Of a stretch of 64,000 bases of DNA, positions 7,749 to 17,366 are shown piece after piece. Both the position numbers and the translations under genes were made by a program. This stretch comes from an uncultured Lachnospiraceae bacterium (GTDB taxonomy: Bacteria; Bacillota; Clostridia; Lachnospirales; Lachnospiraceae). The stretch lies in contig CAKRJT010000001.1 in NCBI GenBank assembly GCA_934351925.1, positions 1 through 64,000 of the forward strand, written 5' to 3'. How positions within the stretch are numbered: the stretch's first letter is position 1; every line of letters starts with the position of its first letter. The notes under the pieces were generated by a model that saw nothing but the letters and a program-made list of their open reading frames with translations, did not search any database and was not told the origin of the DNA.

Positions 7749-9206
7749 ATGTCAGAAAAACAATTATTGTGTGCAGAAAATATTAAAGTAACCTACGGTG
7801 AACAGGAAGTTCTTAACTTTGAAAAGTTCCGGCTCTACGAGGGCGACAGGATAGGTCTTGTCGGGGCTAACGGTGCAGGCAAAACCACCCTGCTCCGGGT
7901 TCTGACCGGACAGCTAAAGCCCGAGAGCGGAACCGTAAAAATAAGCTGTGACCCCTTTTATTTCCGTCAGTTTGACGCCGATTGGAACATCTTTGAGCTT
8001 GACGCAAGGGAGACGAAACTGCTCGGCGTAAAAAGACAAATCTGGCAGGAGCAGGTCAGCGGCGGCGAAAATACCCGCATAAGGCTTGCCGAAATGTTCG
8101 GAAGCAACAAGGCGGCAGCCTTTATGGACGAACCGACCGCCAATCTCGATGTGAACGGCAGGCTCCTTCTTGCAGAGCGGCTGTCAAAAATGAGCTCCTT
8201 TGTAATCGTAAGCCACGACCGCACATTTCTGAACGAAGTATGCAACAAAATCGTCGAGCTGTCGGAGGGAAAACTCACCGAATATATCGGAAATTATGAC
8301 GACTATCAGGCTGTAAAATCAGGACAGCTAAAGTCCCAATGGAATGAATATGAGAAATACACGTCCGAAAAGAAAAGGCTCACCAAGGTATATCAGGAAA
8401 AAAAAGCCCAGGCAAAAAACATGACAAAAAAGCCTAAAAATATGTCCCAAAGTGAGTTCAAGATGCGAAATTTTATTGGAACGCGCTCAACCTCAGACCG
8501 CGCCCGGAGCATGGAAAAAAGTGCACTCAATGTCCTAAAAAGGATTGAGCATCTGGAGGTCAGGGAAAAGCCAAAGGAGCTTCCAAAAATCAGACCTGAT
8601 TTCAGGCTGACTAACCCGCCTGAAAACCCAATAGTTATCCGCGGCGACCATATATCCTTCAGTTACGACGAAAATATCATCTACGACGATGCCTCATTTC
8701 TTATCAAAAACAGGAGCAAAACAGCAATACTTGGAGACAACGGAGCAGGAAAAACCACCCTCTTAAATATGATTATTTCCCGCAATCAGGTGTCCGTCGT
8801 CCCGCAGGCACGCATAGGCTATGTCAGCCAAAATCTTGCCGAAATAGATGCCACAAAAACCGTGCTTCAAAACGCCCTGTCCGTCAGCATACAGAAGGAA
8901 GATATCACCAGAATAATTCTCGCAAGGCTGCTCCTTACCGGGAAGGATATGACCAAAAAGGCGTCCGATTTATCCGGCGGCGAGCGCATGAAGCTGGCAT
9001 TTGCGATGCTTTTTGTCTCCAATGTCAATGTCCTCATTCTTGATGAGCCCACCAACTACATGGATCTCCCATCAATAGAGGCATTTGAAAAGCTCCTTCA
9101 GGAATACGAGGGAACGCTTTTGTTCGTTTCCCACGATATGAAGTTTGTCGATAATGTCGCCACCCAAAAGCTTCTCATATCGGATAAAAAAATTATTGAA
9201 CTTTAA
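7749..9206 (+). CDS. ABC-F ribosomal protection protein (Lsa/Vga-like)
   Basis: Soluble ATPase of 485 residues with two nucleotide-binding domains and no membrane segments. Walker A motifs are GANGAGKTT and GDNGAGKTT, signatures SGGENTRIRLAE and LSGGERMKLAF, Walker B FMDEPTANLD and LILDEPTNYMD. A charged linker (about residues 185-290) would reach into the ribosomal exit site. Size and an antibiotic-type leader point to the Lsa/Vga group, which removes lincosamides, pleuromutilins and streptogramin A from ribosomes. AAGGAGGG precedes the ATG. The resistance spectrum is inference. Confidence 0.85.
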   Translation: MSEKQLLCAENIKVTYGEQEVLNFEKFRLYEGDRIGLVGANGAGKTTLLRVLTGQLKPESGTVKISCDPFYFRQFDADWNIFELDARETKLLGVKRQIWQEQVSGGENTRIRLAEMFGSNKAAAFMDEPTANLDVNGRLLLAERLSKMSSFVIVSHDRTFLNEVCNKIVELSEGKLTEYIGNYDDYQAVKSGQLKSQWNEYEKYTSEKKRLTKVYQEKKAQAKNMTKKPKNMSQSEFKMRNFIGTRSTSDRARSMEKSALNVLKRIEHLEVREKPKELPKIRPDFRLTNPPENPIVIRGDHISFSYDENIIYDDASFLIKNRSKTAILGDNGAGKTTLLNMIISRNQVSVVPQARIGYVSQNLAEIDATKTVLQNALSVSIQKEDITRIILARLLLTGKDMTKKASDLSGGERMKLAFAMLFVSNVNVLILDEPTNYMDLPSIEAFEKLLQEYEGTLLFVSHDMKFVDNVATQKLLISDKKIIEL

Positions 9207-9484
9207 TTATATGCGGACTTTAAAACACGCTGAACCACACGCGGCAGGTCAAGCATTATAAATATCAACGCCAGCACACATAATGTGTACATGATATTTC
9301 CGTGAAAAATAATTTAATACACGCAGTTTTCAAGAATACCTATATTTGCGAGGAAATAACATATTATCTGGATAGTAATTGTCGCTGCTGCCATCATAGG
9401 AAAGTACCTACGTTTTTTGTAACTTACCAAGATGGCAGCCGACAATCACAGGTCAGATGCTATTCTTAAACTTTTTACTCTTTT
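9207..9484. other. Intergenic stretch with possible membrane-protein remnant
   Basis: On the minus strand 9203-9292 reads a 29-residue hydrophobic ORF (MYTLCVLALIFIMLDLP...) with a second short hydrophobic stretch upstream and a stop between them. This looks like a decayed membrane-protein gene, but it is too short to name. I see no terminator for fic. Confidence 0.3.
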
Positions 9485-10219
9485 TTATTTTCCCGCCAGT
9501 CCCAAATACAAATCCAACTGCCTATCTTCCAAATCACCAACCAGCTCGGCAAAAGGCTCTAAATTCTTATCCACCGCAAAACTTTCCAGCGCGTTATAAT
9601 AATCAAGTCTGTTCTCTTTAGCAATGGAAACCGGCAAAAATCCTTCTGACATAAGCTGATAATTCATAATTAGTCTTGAGGTTCTTCCGTTCCCGTCAAT
9701 AAAAGAATGAATCCGTACAAACTCCGCATGTGTCCACGCCGCATACGCAACCGGATTTAATTCCTTCCTTTTCCATTCCAAATCAGAATAAAAGTTCTTT
9801 ATCTGAATATACATGTCATTTCCCGACGGCGGTACATGTCCGGCTCCGCTAATTCGTATCTCCTGATTTCTGTATATACCGCCAACCATTATATTTTCCA
9901 TCAATATCGCATGAATATCTTTTACTATTGTCTCGTCAAGCAGCTTTTTCCGTGCAATACATTTCTTGACATATCTATATGCCTTCTTGTGATTAACAAT
10001 CTCATAGATTTCCCTTAACTCTTTTCCACCCACGGAAATTCCGTCTTCAAGCACAAGCTTTGTTTCCATCAAGGTGAGTGTATTTCCCTCGATAGCCGTT
10101 GAATTGTGTGTATAAGTAAGCTCGAAATCTTTTTCATAAGAAGATAAGGAAACAGAGTCAATTTTGCCCTTTTCCTGCTCAAATAATATCTTTTTTTTCA
10201 ATAATTCATCAAGGTTCAT
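9485..10219 (-). CDS. Fic-domain protein (probable AMP transferase)
   Basis: A 244-residue Fic protein. The active loop is HSFIDGNGRTSR (residues 171-182), a fit to HxFxDGNGRxxR, so the AMP-transfer machinery looks intact. An N-terminal inhibitory motif STAIEG (Ser40 to Gly45; consensus S/TxxxE-G/N) lies in the same chain, so it should be self-inhibited and need no separate antitoxin. The target is unknown. GGAGATAAGGAA precedes the ATG. It is separated from metA by 46 bases. Confidence 0.9.
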   Translation of the reverse strand: MNLDELLKKKILFEQEKGKIDSVSLSSYEKDFELTYTHNSTAIEGNTLTLMETKLVLEDGISVGGKELREIYEIVNHKKAYRYVKKCIARKKLLDETIVKDIHAILMENIMVGGIYRNQEIRISGAGHVPPSGNDMYIQIKNFYSDLEWKRKELNPVAYAAWTHAEFVRIHSFIDGNGRTSRLIMNYQLMSEGFLPVSIAKENRLDYYNALESFAVDKNLEPFAELVGDLEDRQLDLYLGLAGK

Positions 10220-10265
10220 TTCCTTATCTCCGTTTCATGCGATGTCGCTTCAATCACTATCCATT

Positions 10266-11171
10266 CTACAAAATATACGGCGTCACCTGATAAACATAAT
10301 AATTTATCCAGTTGGTATACAGGTTGTTCGCATGTGCTCTCCACGACAGTCTTGGCCGTGAGTTCACGTCGCCGTCCGTATAATAATTGTATGGCATATC
10401 GATAGGCAGGCCCTTGCCGAGGTCGCGCTTGTACTCGATGTCGAGCGTGATGCGGTCGTACTCAGGATGTCCCATGACGAAAATGCGCTTTCCTCCCTCC
10501 GCGAGGACGATGAACACCCCAACCTCGTCGGACTCGGCTAGTATCTGAAGTCTTGCGTCGGCTAAGATATCGGACTTGGATACGGTAGTGTGGCGTGAGT
10601 GAGGCGCATAAAAGTAATCGTCAAAGCCGCGTACAAGAGGAACCTTGCGGTTTAATACCTTGTGCTCGAAGATACCGAACGCCTTCTTCGGAAGAAGCTC
10701 CTTGTGTATTCCATAGTGATGGTAGAGCCCCGCCTGTGCACCCCAGCAGATATGCAGTGTTGAGGTTACATGCTTGTCAGACCAGTCCATTATCTTAACA
10801 AGCTCGTCCCAATAGGTTACCTCCTCAAATTCCATCTGTTCAACCGGAGCCCCTGTTATTATGAGCCCGTCGAAATTCCTGTCCTTTATTTCGCTGAAAG
10901 TCTGGTAGAACTGATTTAAATGGGAAGCCGAGGTATTCTTTGAGACATGGGACTCAAGCTGCAAAAATGTGATGTTAATCTGAAGCGGCGTGTTTGAAAG
11001 TGCCCTCAGAAGCTGAAGCTCCGTATCCTGCTTTATCGGCATCAGATTGAGAATGAGCACCTCCAGAGGTCTTATGTCCTGCGAGAGCGCCCTGTTTTCG
11101 TCCATCACAAATATATTTTCGTCTTCAAGGACTGCCCTTGCAGGCAGATCATTCTGTATTCTAATCGGCAT
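10266..11171 (-). CDS. metAA: Homoserine O-acetyltransferase (MetA fold)
   Basis: First committed enzyme of methionine synthesis, acylating homoserine. The 301-residue protein has the MetA nucleophile Cys142 in HICWGAQAG. At position 111, where succinyl-CoA users such as E. coli carry Gly, this protein has Glu (GAPVEQMEF). That residue is known to favour acetyl-CoA, so I call it an acetyltransferase although the fold is that of homoserine succinyltransferases. Its ATG overlaps the ligA stop (TAATG), so the two are translationally coupled. Confidence 0.92.
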   Translation of the reverse strand: MPIRIQNDLPARAVLEDENIFVMDENRALSQDIRPLEVLILNLMPIKQDTELQLLRALSNTPLQINITFLQLESHVSKNTSASHLNQFYQTFSEIKDRNFDGLIITGAPVEQMEFEEVTYWDELVKIMDWSDKHVTSTLHICWGAQAGLYHHYGIHKELLPKKAFGIFEHKVLNRKVPLVRGFDDYFYAPHSRHTTVSKSDILADARLQILAESDEVGVFIVLAEGGKRIFVMGHPEYDRITLDIEYKRDLGKGLPIDMPYNYYTDGDVNSRPRLSWRAHANNLYTNWINYYVYQVTPYIL

Positions 11172-13183
11172 TAATCGTTCCTCTTTCCTGTCATATTTAT
11201 GAACTCCTCCTCGGATATAATCGGAACTCCAAGTTCCTTGGCCTTCTGATTTTTCGAGGAATTGCTGGTTGTGTCATTGTTTATTAGATAATCCGTCTTG
11301 GAGCTTACGCTGCCCGCTGCCTTTCCGCCGAGGCTTTCGATGAGAGCTTTGACCTCATTTCTGTTGGCAAAATGTTCAACCGAGCCTGTTATGACGAAGG
11401 TTTTTCCCGCTATACCAGAGCCCATATCTGCCTTCTCCTCAGGGCTGAGCCTCAGCTCCTTTGCGAGCCCGAGTGCATTTTCACGCTTCCTCTCATCGGA
11501 GAAATACTTTACAATGTCGCCCGCAATAACAGCACCTATGCCGTCAATCTGCTTAAGCTCCTCCTCGTCAGCCATGATAATCGCATCGAGGCTGCTGTCA
11601 AAATGCCTGCAGATAAGCTTGGCATTCGCAGTCCCGACACCCGGTATTCCGAGCGCATATATGAATCTGCTTATCTGTGCATCTCTCGACTTTTCAATGG
11701 AAGCCATCATATTGTCGAAGGACTTCTCTCCAAAGCCCTCCATCGTGCAGATACGCTCCTTATACCTGTCAAGGTGATATATATCGGCGTATGTTTTAAT
11801 CATACCATCATCTATGAATTTTTCAAGTGTCGCCTCCGATATTCCGTCAATATTCAGAGCATCCCTCGAGACGAGAAGTTCGAAGCTCTTTACCTGTTTT
11901 GCCTGACAGTCGGGGTTCGTGCAGTAGAGGCTGAGAGCATCGTTCTGGCTTCGTAGCTGCGTCCTTCCTCCGCATACCGGGCAGGTATCAGGTATAACAG
12001 CCTCTCCGTCATCCTTCTTATCCGTGCCCTCCGCTTTCTTCACCACTTTAGCAATCTGCGGAATAATCATATTAGCCTTGTATACGGATATCGTATCACC
12101 TATACCAAGTCCTAAGGCTTTCAGTATACTTACATTGTGAACACTCGCTCTCGACACGGTTGTTCCCTCAATCTCAACCGGCTCAAAAATTGCAACCGGA
12201 TTTATGAGTCCGGTTCTCGAGGCGCTCCACTCTATCTCGATAAGTTTCGTGTCAACGAGTTCATCCTTCCACTTAAACGCGATGGAGTGTCGCGGGAATT
12301 TTGCGGTGCGTCCTAGACTCTCGCCATAAGCGATATCGTCGTAAGTGAGCACAAGTCCGTCCGACGGAAAATCATTCTTCTCGACCTCATGTGCGAAGTA
12401 TTCAACCGCCTCCGCCATGTTTTTCTCATCGACCACACGAAAATCCACCGTGTCAAAGCCCTGACTCTTAAGCCAGTTAAACTGTGCCTCCCTGGAATTG
12501 CCGAAATCGACATCCGGCTCGTTCGTCTCCGGATTAACCGCCGATATTAGTGCAAAAGCCTTGAGTCTTACGTTCCTTTTAGCCGTAATCTCGCTGTTTA
12601 GCTGTCTTACGGAGCCGCTGCATAGATTTCTCGGATTTTTATATTTTTCTCCCTCCTCTGTAATGAGCGCATTGATACGCTCAAAATCTGAGTAGGTGAT
12701 TATCGCCTCGCCTCTTATGACCAGCCTCCCCTGATAGGAAATCTTTGTCGGAAGGTTCTTGAAGGTTCTGGCGTTTGCCGTAATGACCTCACCGATATAG
12801 CCATTTCCTCTCGTGACCGCCTTTGCAAGTACACCATGCTCGTATGTCAACACCACGGTAAGCCCGTCGAGCTTCCACGATAGCAGGCACTTATGTGCCC
12901 CTGCAAAAGCTGCGAGCGCATCAATTGACTTAGTCTTGTCAAGGCTCAGCATCGGCGCGGCATGCTCCTCCTTAGGCAGCTCGCTCACCGTCTCATAACC
13001 CACATGCTGCGTAGGACTGTCCGACATGACTATTCCCGTCTCTGCCTCCAGAGCAGTGAGCTCATCGTAGAGCGCATCGTACTCAAAATTGGTCATAAGT
13101 TCCTTATCACCCGCATAGTATGCCCTGCCCGCCTCGTTTAATATCCCGATTAATTCCTTTATTCTGGCTGTCTTATCCATCAC
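11171..13183 (-). CDS. ligA: NAD-dependent DNA ligase, divergent LigA
   Basis: Seals nicks using NAD+. The 670-residue protein keeps the LigA order: Ia-like N-terminus, adenylation domain with KLDG (Lys104), OB fold, a Cys4 zinc site (CPVCGG ... CTNPDC), helix-hairpin-helix repeats and a C-terminal BRCT domain. Several strongly conserved LigA positions differ: the Glu two residues before the adenylated Lys is Ser (LSWKLDG), RGDG is RGNG, and GEDIT is GEVIT. It may be a second, accessory ligase. The start is GTG at 13183 or, equally well placed from GGGGGAG, ATG at 13180; it overlaps rluF by about ten bases. Confidence 0.88.
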   Translation of the reverse strand: MMDKTARIKELIGILNEAGRAYYAGDKELMTNFEYDALYDELTALEAETGIVMSDSPTQHVGYETVSELPKEEHAAPMLSLDKTKSIDALAAFAGAHKCLLSWKLDGLTVVLTYEHGVLAKAVTRGNGYIGEVITANARTFKNLPTKISYQGRLVIRGEAIITYSDFERINALITEEGEKYKNPRNLCSGSVRQLNSEITAKRNVRLKAFALISAVNPETNEPDVDFGNSREAQFNWLKSQGFDTVDFRVVDEKNMAEAVEYFAHEVEKNDFPSDGLVLTYDDIAYGESLGRTAKFPRHSIAFKWKDELVDTKLIEIEWSASRTGLINPVAIFEPVEIEGTTVSRASVHNVSILKALGLGIGDTISVYKANMIIPQIAKVVKKAEGTDKKDDGEAVIPDTCPVCGGRTQLRSQNDALSLYCTNPDCQAKQVKSFELLVSRDALNIDGISEATLEKFIDDGMIKTYADIYHLDRYKERICTMEGFGEKSFDNMMASIEKSRDAQISRFIYALGIPGVGTANAKLICRHFDSSLDAIIMADEEELKQIDGIGAVIAGDIVKYFSDERKRENALGLAKELRLSPEEKADMGSGIAGKTFVITGSVEHFANRNEVKALIESLGGKAAGSVSSKTDYLINNDTTSNSSKNQKAKELGVPIISEEEFINMTGKRND

Positions 13184-13913
13184 TCCTGCTCCCCCTTCCG
13201 CAAAGATTTCTAAGCTTAACGGTCTCCTCAGGTGTGAGCGGTCTTATCTCCCCCTCCCTGAGCCCGTTTATATTCACATTCATTATTCTTATCCGCTTTA
13301 GTGACAGCACCTCATATCCGAAGGCCCCGCACATTCGCCTTATCTGCCGGTTAAGTCCCTGTCTGAGCACTATTGTGAAGGTTCTCTTACCGTTTTTTTT
13401 GACAACACATCTTCTGGTAGTCACCTTTTTTCCGGTATTGCCGTCAGTTATCTCAACACCCGCTCCCATCTTCTTTATGAAGTCGTCGGTCACGTCCTTG
13501 TTGACCTTTACAACGTACTCCTTCTGATGATTATTGGATGTCTTGAGAATATTATTCATAAGCTCGCCGTCATTTGTCAGAAGCAGGAGCCCGCACGAGT
13601 CCTTGTCAAGCCTTCCCACAGGAAATACCCTCCTGTCAAGCCCCTTGTTTTTCAGATATGCATACAGGCTGTCCGGCTCGTCAGCCATCGTGGTCACCAT
13701 GCCCTCAGGCTTATAAAATGCATATATAACCTTTTTTACGGTGTTCGGAGCCTTAATGCTTTTTCCGTTTACCTCCACGCTGTCACCATCCTCAATCTGC
13801 ATGCCCATCACGGCTGTCGCTCCGTTTACACGGACACTGCCCGCCTCGATAAGCCTGTCAGCCTCGCGTCTTGAACAGCAGCCCGAATCGCTGATATATT
13901 TGTTAAGTCTCAT
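13173..13913 (-). CDS. rluF: 23S rRNA pseudouridine synthase, RluF-like
   Basis: Converts a uridine in 23S rRNA to pseudouridine. The 246 residues comprise an N-terminal S4 RNA-binding domain (LNKYISDSGCCSRREADRL) and the RsuA/RluB/E/F catalytic domain with GRLDKDSCGLLLLTNDGEL, whose Asp is the nucleophile. QGLNRQIRRMCGAFGYEV and the RTRIMN-like stretch RIRIMNVN favour RluF over RluB. It is the first gene of rluF-ligA-metA, each overlapping the next by 1 to about 10 bases. Confidence 0.88.
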   Translation of the reverse strand: MRLNKYISDSGCCSRREADRLIEAGSVRVNGATAVMGMQIEDGDSVEVNGKSIKAPNTVKKVIYAFYKPEGMVTTMADEPDSLYAYLKNKGLDRRVFPVGRLDKDSCGLLLLTNDGELMNNILKTSNNHQKEYVVKVNKDVTDDFIKKMGAGVEITDGNTGKKVTTRRCVVKKNGKRTFTIVLRQGLNRQIRRMCGAFGYEVLSLKRIRIMNVNINGLREGEIRPLTPEETVKLRNLCGRGSRSDG

Positions 13914-14008
13914 AATCGCTCCATTTCTGTTATATCTTTTTACATAACATCAGCGCAGGACCAAATCCCGCGCCGATAAAGGAATCCCGCCCCGCTGTAT
14001 TCCCCGCT

Positions 14009-14698
14009 TTATTCTGCCGTCTGCTGCTCATATAAAAATCTTGTCACTTCATCAAAAATGACAATACCCTCTATTTCCCTGAGATTATGCTGATTTGAAA
14101 TCGCAGCCTCATTGTCAGTTCTGACCTGTTCCTCTATGTCATCCATCATCTGCCCCGAAAGCATGATTGAATTATAACTCTTCACTTCATCGCCGACATT
14201 GCTTCCGCATATATAGTATGTCCCACTCTCGTTCGTGCATATATAAAACGCATTCAGCATGATGACAACCTGTGCGCCAAGCGTGGTAAGCACTCCGCAC
14301 TTAGCAACCACTATATAGCTTCCTTCCACCATTCCTTCCATCATATAACAGGTAAGCGACTTAACGGACTCAACATAACTGCTTATCCGCATAAAACTAT
14401 CTCTGTCAAGATTGGTGCTGTCATTTGTCATATACATCGCCAAATCATATTCACCCGATGCAAGATAATCATAAAACTGCCTCACGAAACTCTTGATGTC
14501 ATAGTCCATATCTTCCACAAATGACGAAACAGGCTCATCCTCATCTGTCTCGATAACACTGGCAGCCGATAATTCCACCGCCGTATTCTGTATCACCACT
14601 ACATCCGTCATCTGCTCCGATACTCCTTTTTTTGCTGAACATCCGCTCACAAAACACAGCACACATGAAAGGAATAAAGCCAAAAACCTTCTGTACAC
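14009..14698 (-). CDS. Putative lipoprotein of unknown function
   Basis: A 229-residue exported protein: signal peptide FLALFLSCVLCFVSGC with the lipidated Cys at position 20, then a Ser/Glu/Asp-rich linker and a globular domain from about residue 60. It starts at GTG with GGAGG five bases upstream. I recognise no family. It stands alone, divergent from tRNA-Arg; a GC-rich hairpin near 13953-13974 could end its transcript. Confidence 0.75.
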   Translation of the reverse strand: MYRRFLALFLSCVLCFVSGCSAKKGVSEQMTDVVVIQNTAVELSAASVIETDEDEPVSSFVEDMDYDIKSFVRQFYDYLASGEYDLAMYMTNDSTNLDRDSFMRISSYVESVKSLTCYMMEGMVEGSYIVVAKCGVLTTLGAQVVIMLNAFYICTNESGTYYICGSNVGDEVKSYNSIMLSGQMMDDIEEQVRTDNEAAISNQHNLREIEGIVIFDEVTRFLYEQQTAE

Positions 14699-14869
14699 AG
14701 TAACCTCCGAATATAAAATTCATCATCCAAGTCCGGCCCGGATGGCTGCATCCATTAATCTGTATTCCCCAATACAAAACTAATACAATTTTATCAATTT
14801 TTATCAAAAAAATCAATATGCTTTTATCCCGCCCGATCCTAATCCGGAAACCTTTGCTCAAATTTTCTC

Positions 14870-14898
14870 TTGCAAAAAAATCAATTATGCTATAGAAT
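14870..14898 (+). promoter_or_regulatory. Promoter of tRNA-Arg
   Basis: TTGCAA and TAGAAT separated by 17 bases, ending 22 bases before the mature tRNA 5' end. Confidence 0.7.
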
Positions 14899-14920
14899 AG
14901 TATTTAGCGTTTTATCGCAT

Positions 14921-14994
14921 GCACTTGTAGCTCAGTGGATAGAGCACCGGTTTCCGGAGCCGGGTTGTCGTGGGTTCGATTCCCTCCAGGTGCA
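14921..14994 (+). tRNA. tRNA-Arg (CCG)
   Basis: Full cloverleaf of 74 bases: acceptor arms GCACTTG and CAGGTGC, anticodon stem CCGGT/GCCGG with loop TTCCGGA giving anticodon CCG, and a T arm with GGTTCGATTCC. No CCA is encoded. A T-run follows at once and may end transcription. Confidence 0.95.
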
Positions 14995-15010
14995 TTTTTT
15001 TATTGCAAAA

Positions 15011-15925
15011 TTACCATTCGAAACCATTCTCCCTCGTATAAATATACGAGCTGTCTGACAGAACCTCCTCCCTCGCTATCTCCGTCTTATTGATGGATCT
15101 TATCATATCATCAAGTCCTGCACGGGTTATCTCCCCATCAATAGGAATAAGTATCAGCTCATGTACACTGCTTGGCACAATATAAAGATCAGACTCTATA
15201 TGTGCCGTAAATTTTTCAAGCAGACCTTCATACAACATACTTGACGCACCATAGCTTCTATAGATATTCGTGAGAACATACATCGGGAACTGCTCATTCA
15301 TGCTGTCCAGATGTGCTATAAGCGTATCTACATCTATATCCTTTCCCTCCTTTAACAGCATATCCGAGACAACCTGATTCATAGGCTTTATCTCAGGCGG
15401 ATACAGCTTCGGCGTATTCTTCATTGCAAGTTCATAAAGAACTTCCTCCTCCACGCCCCAATGTTCCATATGATTGTTATAGACCGTGATTATTCCCCTG
15501 CCACAGTCAACATTCTCAATCACTACAAAATATACTATCGCAAGATTCATGAAACATCTGTGCGGTATCCTGTCTAAAAGCTCCCTGTTTCTGTCATAGC
15601 TTACAAGCCTGAATGCAATCTTGTCACGAAGCTGCTCGAAATTCGTAAAAAAATCCTCCGGAACTGTTACAAAACCGCTGTTAGCTATATATAGCTTATA
15701 TATTTTGCCTGCAATCTCCTCGATTTCACATCCTGACAGATACATTGTATAATAACCGTTAAGGTATATTGTGGGAGAAAAATTGCTGCCCTTCGCCATT
15801 ATCACAATGCCATCTAAAACAACTCCGTTAATCTTCGTTACGCGGTGAATAAAAACCTCTGCCTCCTTTCCGACAATCTTCTTTACGCAATCCACCACTG
15901 CGTTTAAAAATTCCTGATAGTTCAT
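15011..15925 (-). CDS. DUF5688 family protein
   Basis: A 304-residue soluble protein starting MNYQEFLNAVVDCVKKIVG, matching the DUF5688 family widespread in Lachnospiraceae, where many copies occur per genome. It has an N-terminal part that describes a conserved KINGVVLDGIVI stretch and a C-terminal part ending in phospho-free charged residues. Function is unknown. It has no signal peptide or membrane segment. It lies between tRNA-Arg and efp in reverse orientation to the tRNA. Confidence 0.75.
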   Translation of the reverse strand: MNYQEFLNAVVDCVKKIVGKEAEVFIHRVTKINGVVLDGIVIMAKGSNFSPTIYLNGYYTMYLSGCEIEEIAGKIYKLYIANSGFVTVPEDFFTNFEQLRDKIAFRLVSYDRNRELLDRIPHRCFMNLAIVYFVVIENVDCGRGIITVYNNHMEHWGVEEEVLYELAMKNTPKLYPPEIKPMNQVVSDMLLKEGKDIDVDTLIAHLDSMNEQFPMYVLTNIYRSYGASSMLYEGLLEKFTAHIESDLYIVPSSVHELILIPIDGEITRAGLDDMIRSINKTEIAREEVLSDSSYIYTRENGFEW

Positions 15926-16229
15926 ATTCTGTTTTCCTTTCTATAAATAAACTTTGACAGGCGCTCAAAGGTTATTCCGACCCCAAAAACAATATTCAAC
16001 AGTGCTTCAAACAATAAAACACACTGTATCCCGCAGCAATCTTAAACTAAATCTAAATATGGGAAATAAAAGAAAATATAATAACTATATAAAAACCTGA
16101 TAAAATATATATGAAAAATAGAACTTCGATTAATTCATATGTGAAATATCACATGCAATACATCATCTGTGATGCATCACATGTGATGTGGTGGGATAAA
16201 CTCTCCCGCCACATCACAAATAGTAAAGA
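15926..16229. other. Intergenic region between efp and DUF5688 genes
   Basis: Holds a 14-bp stem (16183-16196 with 16204-16217, one G-U pair), which is the likely end of the efp transcript although no T-run follows, and next to it nested TGTGATG palindromes such as CATCACATGTGATG. The rest is AT-rich with no ORF. Confidence 0.55.
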
Positions 16230-16787
16230 TTAAGCTCTTGAAAGATACTCGCCTGTACGGGTATCAATCTTAATCTTCTCACCCTGTTCTACGAAGAGAG
16301 GAACCATAACCTTAGCACCTGTCTCAACGATAGCCGGCTTAGTAGCACCTGTAGCTGTGTTACCCTTAACGCCCGGCTCAGACTCTGTGATCACGAGCTC
16401 AACGAAAAGAGGTGGCTCGATAGCGAATACATCTCCGTTATGAGAGAGAAGCTTAACCATCTCGTTCTCCTTAACGAACTTGAGTGAGTCGCCTACTGTC
16501 TCCTTGGTAAGCTGAATCTGCTCATAGTTCTCTGTATTCATGAAGTGATAGAAATCATCATCAGCATAAAGATACTGATACTCAGACTTATCAATGTGAG
16601 CTAAATCAAACTTAGCAGTTGGGTTGTATGAGTTCTCGACAACGCCACCATTTATAATATTCTTAAGCTTTGTTCTAACGAATGGTGAGCCCTTTCCCGG
16701 CTTAACGTGCTGGAACTCGATTACCTGCCATATTGAACCGTCCATCTGTATTGTCATGCCGTTTCTAAAATCGCCTGCTGTTACCAT
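16230..16787 (-). CDS. efp: Translation elongation factor P
   Basis: Rescues ribosomes stalled on polyproline. The 185-residue, three-domain protein has the KOW-like N-terminus (MVTAGDFRNGMTIQMDG) and the tip loop PGKGSPF with Lys32, the residue that carries the modification in many bacteria. No modification gene is adjacent. AAGGAGG precedes the ATG by 11 bases, and the intervening palindrome AGGTATACCT (16792-16801) overlaps the ribosome site and could mask it. Confidence 0.97.
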   Translation of the reverse strand: MVTAGDFRNGMTIQMDGSIWQVIEFQHVKPGKGSPFVRTKLKNIINGGVVENSYNPTAKFDLAHIDKSEYQYLYADDDFYHFMNTENYEQIQLTKETVGDSLKFVKENEMVKLLSHNGDVFAIEPPLFVELVITESEPGVKGNTATGATKPAIVETGAKVMVPLFVEQGEKIKIDTRTGEYLSRA

Positions 16788-16905
16788 ATATAGGTATACC
16801 TCCTTGGAATAATCAATCTTCTGTTCATTTTAATATATCTTAAAACATATTTCAACTATTTTTTCATTCTATTTTGTTCTTTTTTGACTTTTTCCCTGTT
16901 TGACT

Positions 16906-17253
16906 CTATGTATCCAACTCAAGACTTACCAAAAGTGCATGGTTAACCTTCCTGATTATCTCACTGTCAAGATGGCAGACCTTGTCTTTAAGTCTCTTTT
17001 TATCGATTGTCCTAAGCTGTTCAAGTAAAATAACCGAATCCTTTATAATATCATATCTTGATGAATCTATCTCTACATGCGTCGGCAGCTTGGATTTATG
17101 CATCTGACTTGTTATCGCCGCGCATATCACCGTCGGGCTGTGCCTGTTTCCCGTATCATTCTGTATTATGAGAACAGGTCTTATTCCGCCCTGCTCCGAG
17201 CCGATAACCGGTCTTAAATCCGCGTAATATATATCCCCTCGTCTAATTATCAT
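16906..17253 (-). CDS. mazF: MazF/NdoA-type endoribonuclease toxin
   Basis: A 115-residue type II toxin of the MazF family that cleaves mRNA at short motifs. It has RRGDIYYADLRPVIGSEQGG and RPVLIIQNDTGNR, very close to B. subtilis NdoA. I start at MIIRRGD, eight bases after GGAG; the upstream ATG is too near it. As in B. subtilis it follows alr, but the usual antitoxin gene (EndoAI type) between alr and mazF is absent: the 113-base gap has no ORF. The antitoxin must be elsewhere or lost. Confidence 0.92.
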   Translation of the reverse strand: MIIRRGDIYYADLRPVIGSEQGGIRPVLIIQNDTGNRHSPTVICAAITSQMHKSKLPTHVEIDSSRYDIIKDSVILLEQLRTIDKKRLKDKVCHLDSEIIRKVNHALLVSLELDT

Positions 17254-17366
17254 ATCATACACTCCGTCCCGTCATTGCTCATTCCCCCAAAAACCGCGGA
17301 AATGTTTTTTACACACGATAAGTATTTCCATCTTTTGCGGAAGTGTATTCAAATAAATTTTCTTTT

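Noticed and set aside
9485..10219. Fic gene as part of a toxin-antitoxin pair
   Set aside because: The inhibitory motif is in the same chain and no small antitoxin ORF adjoins it.
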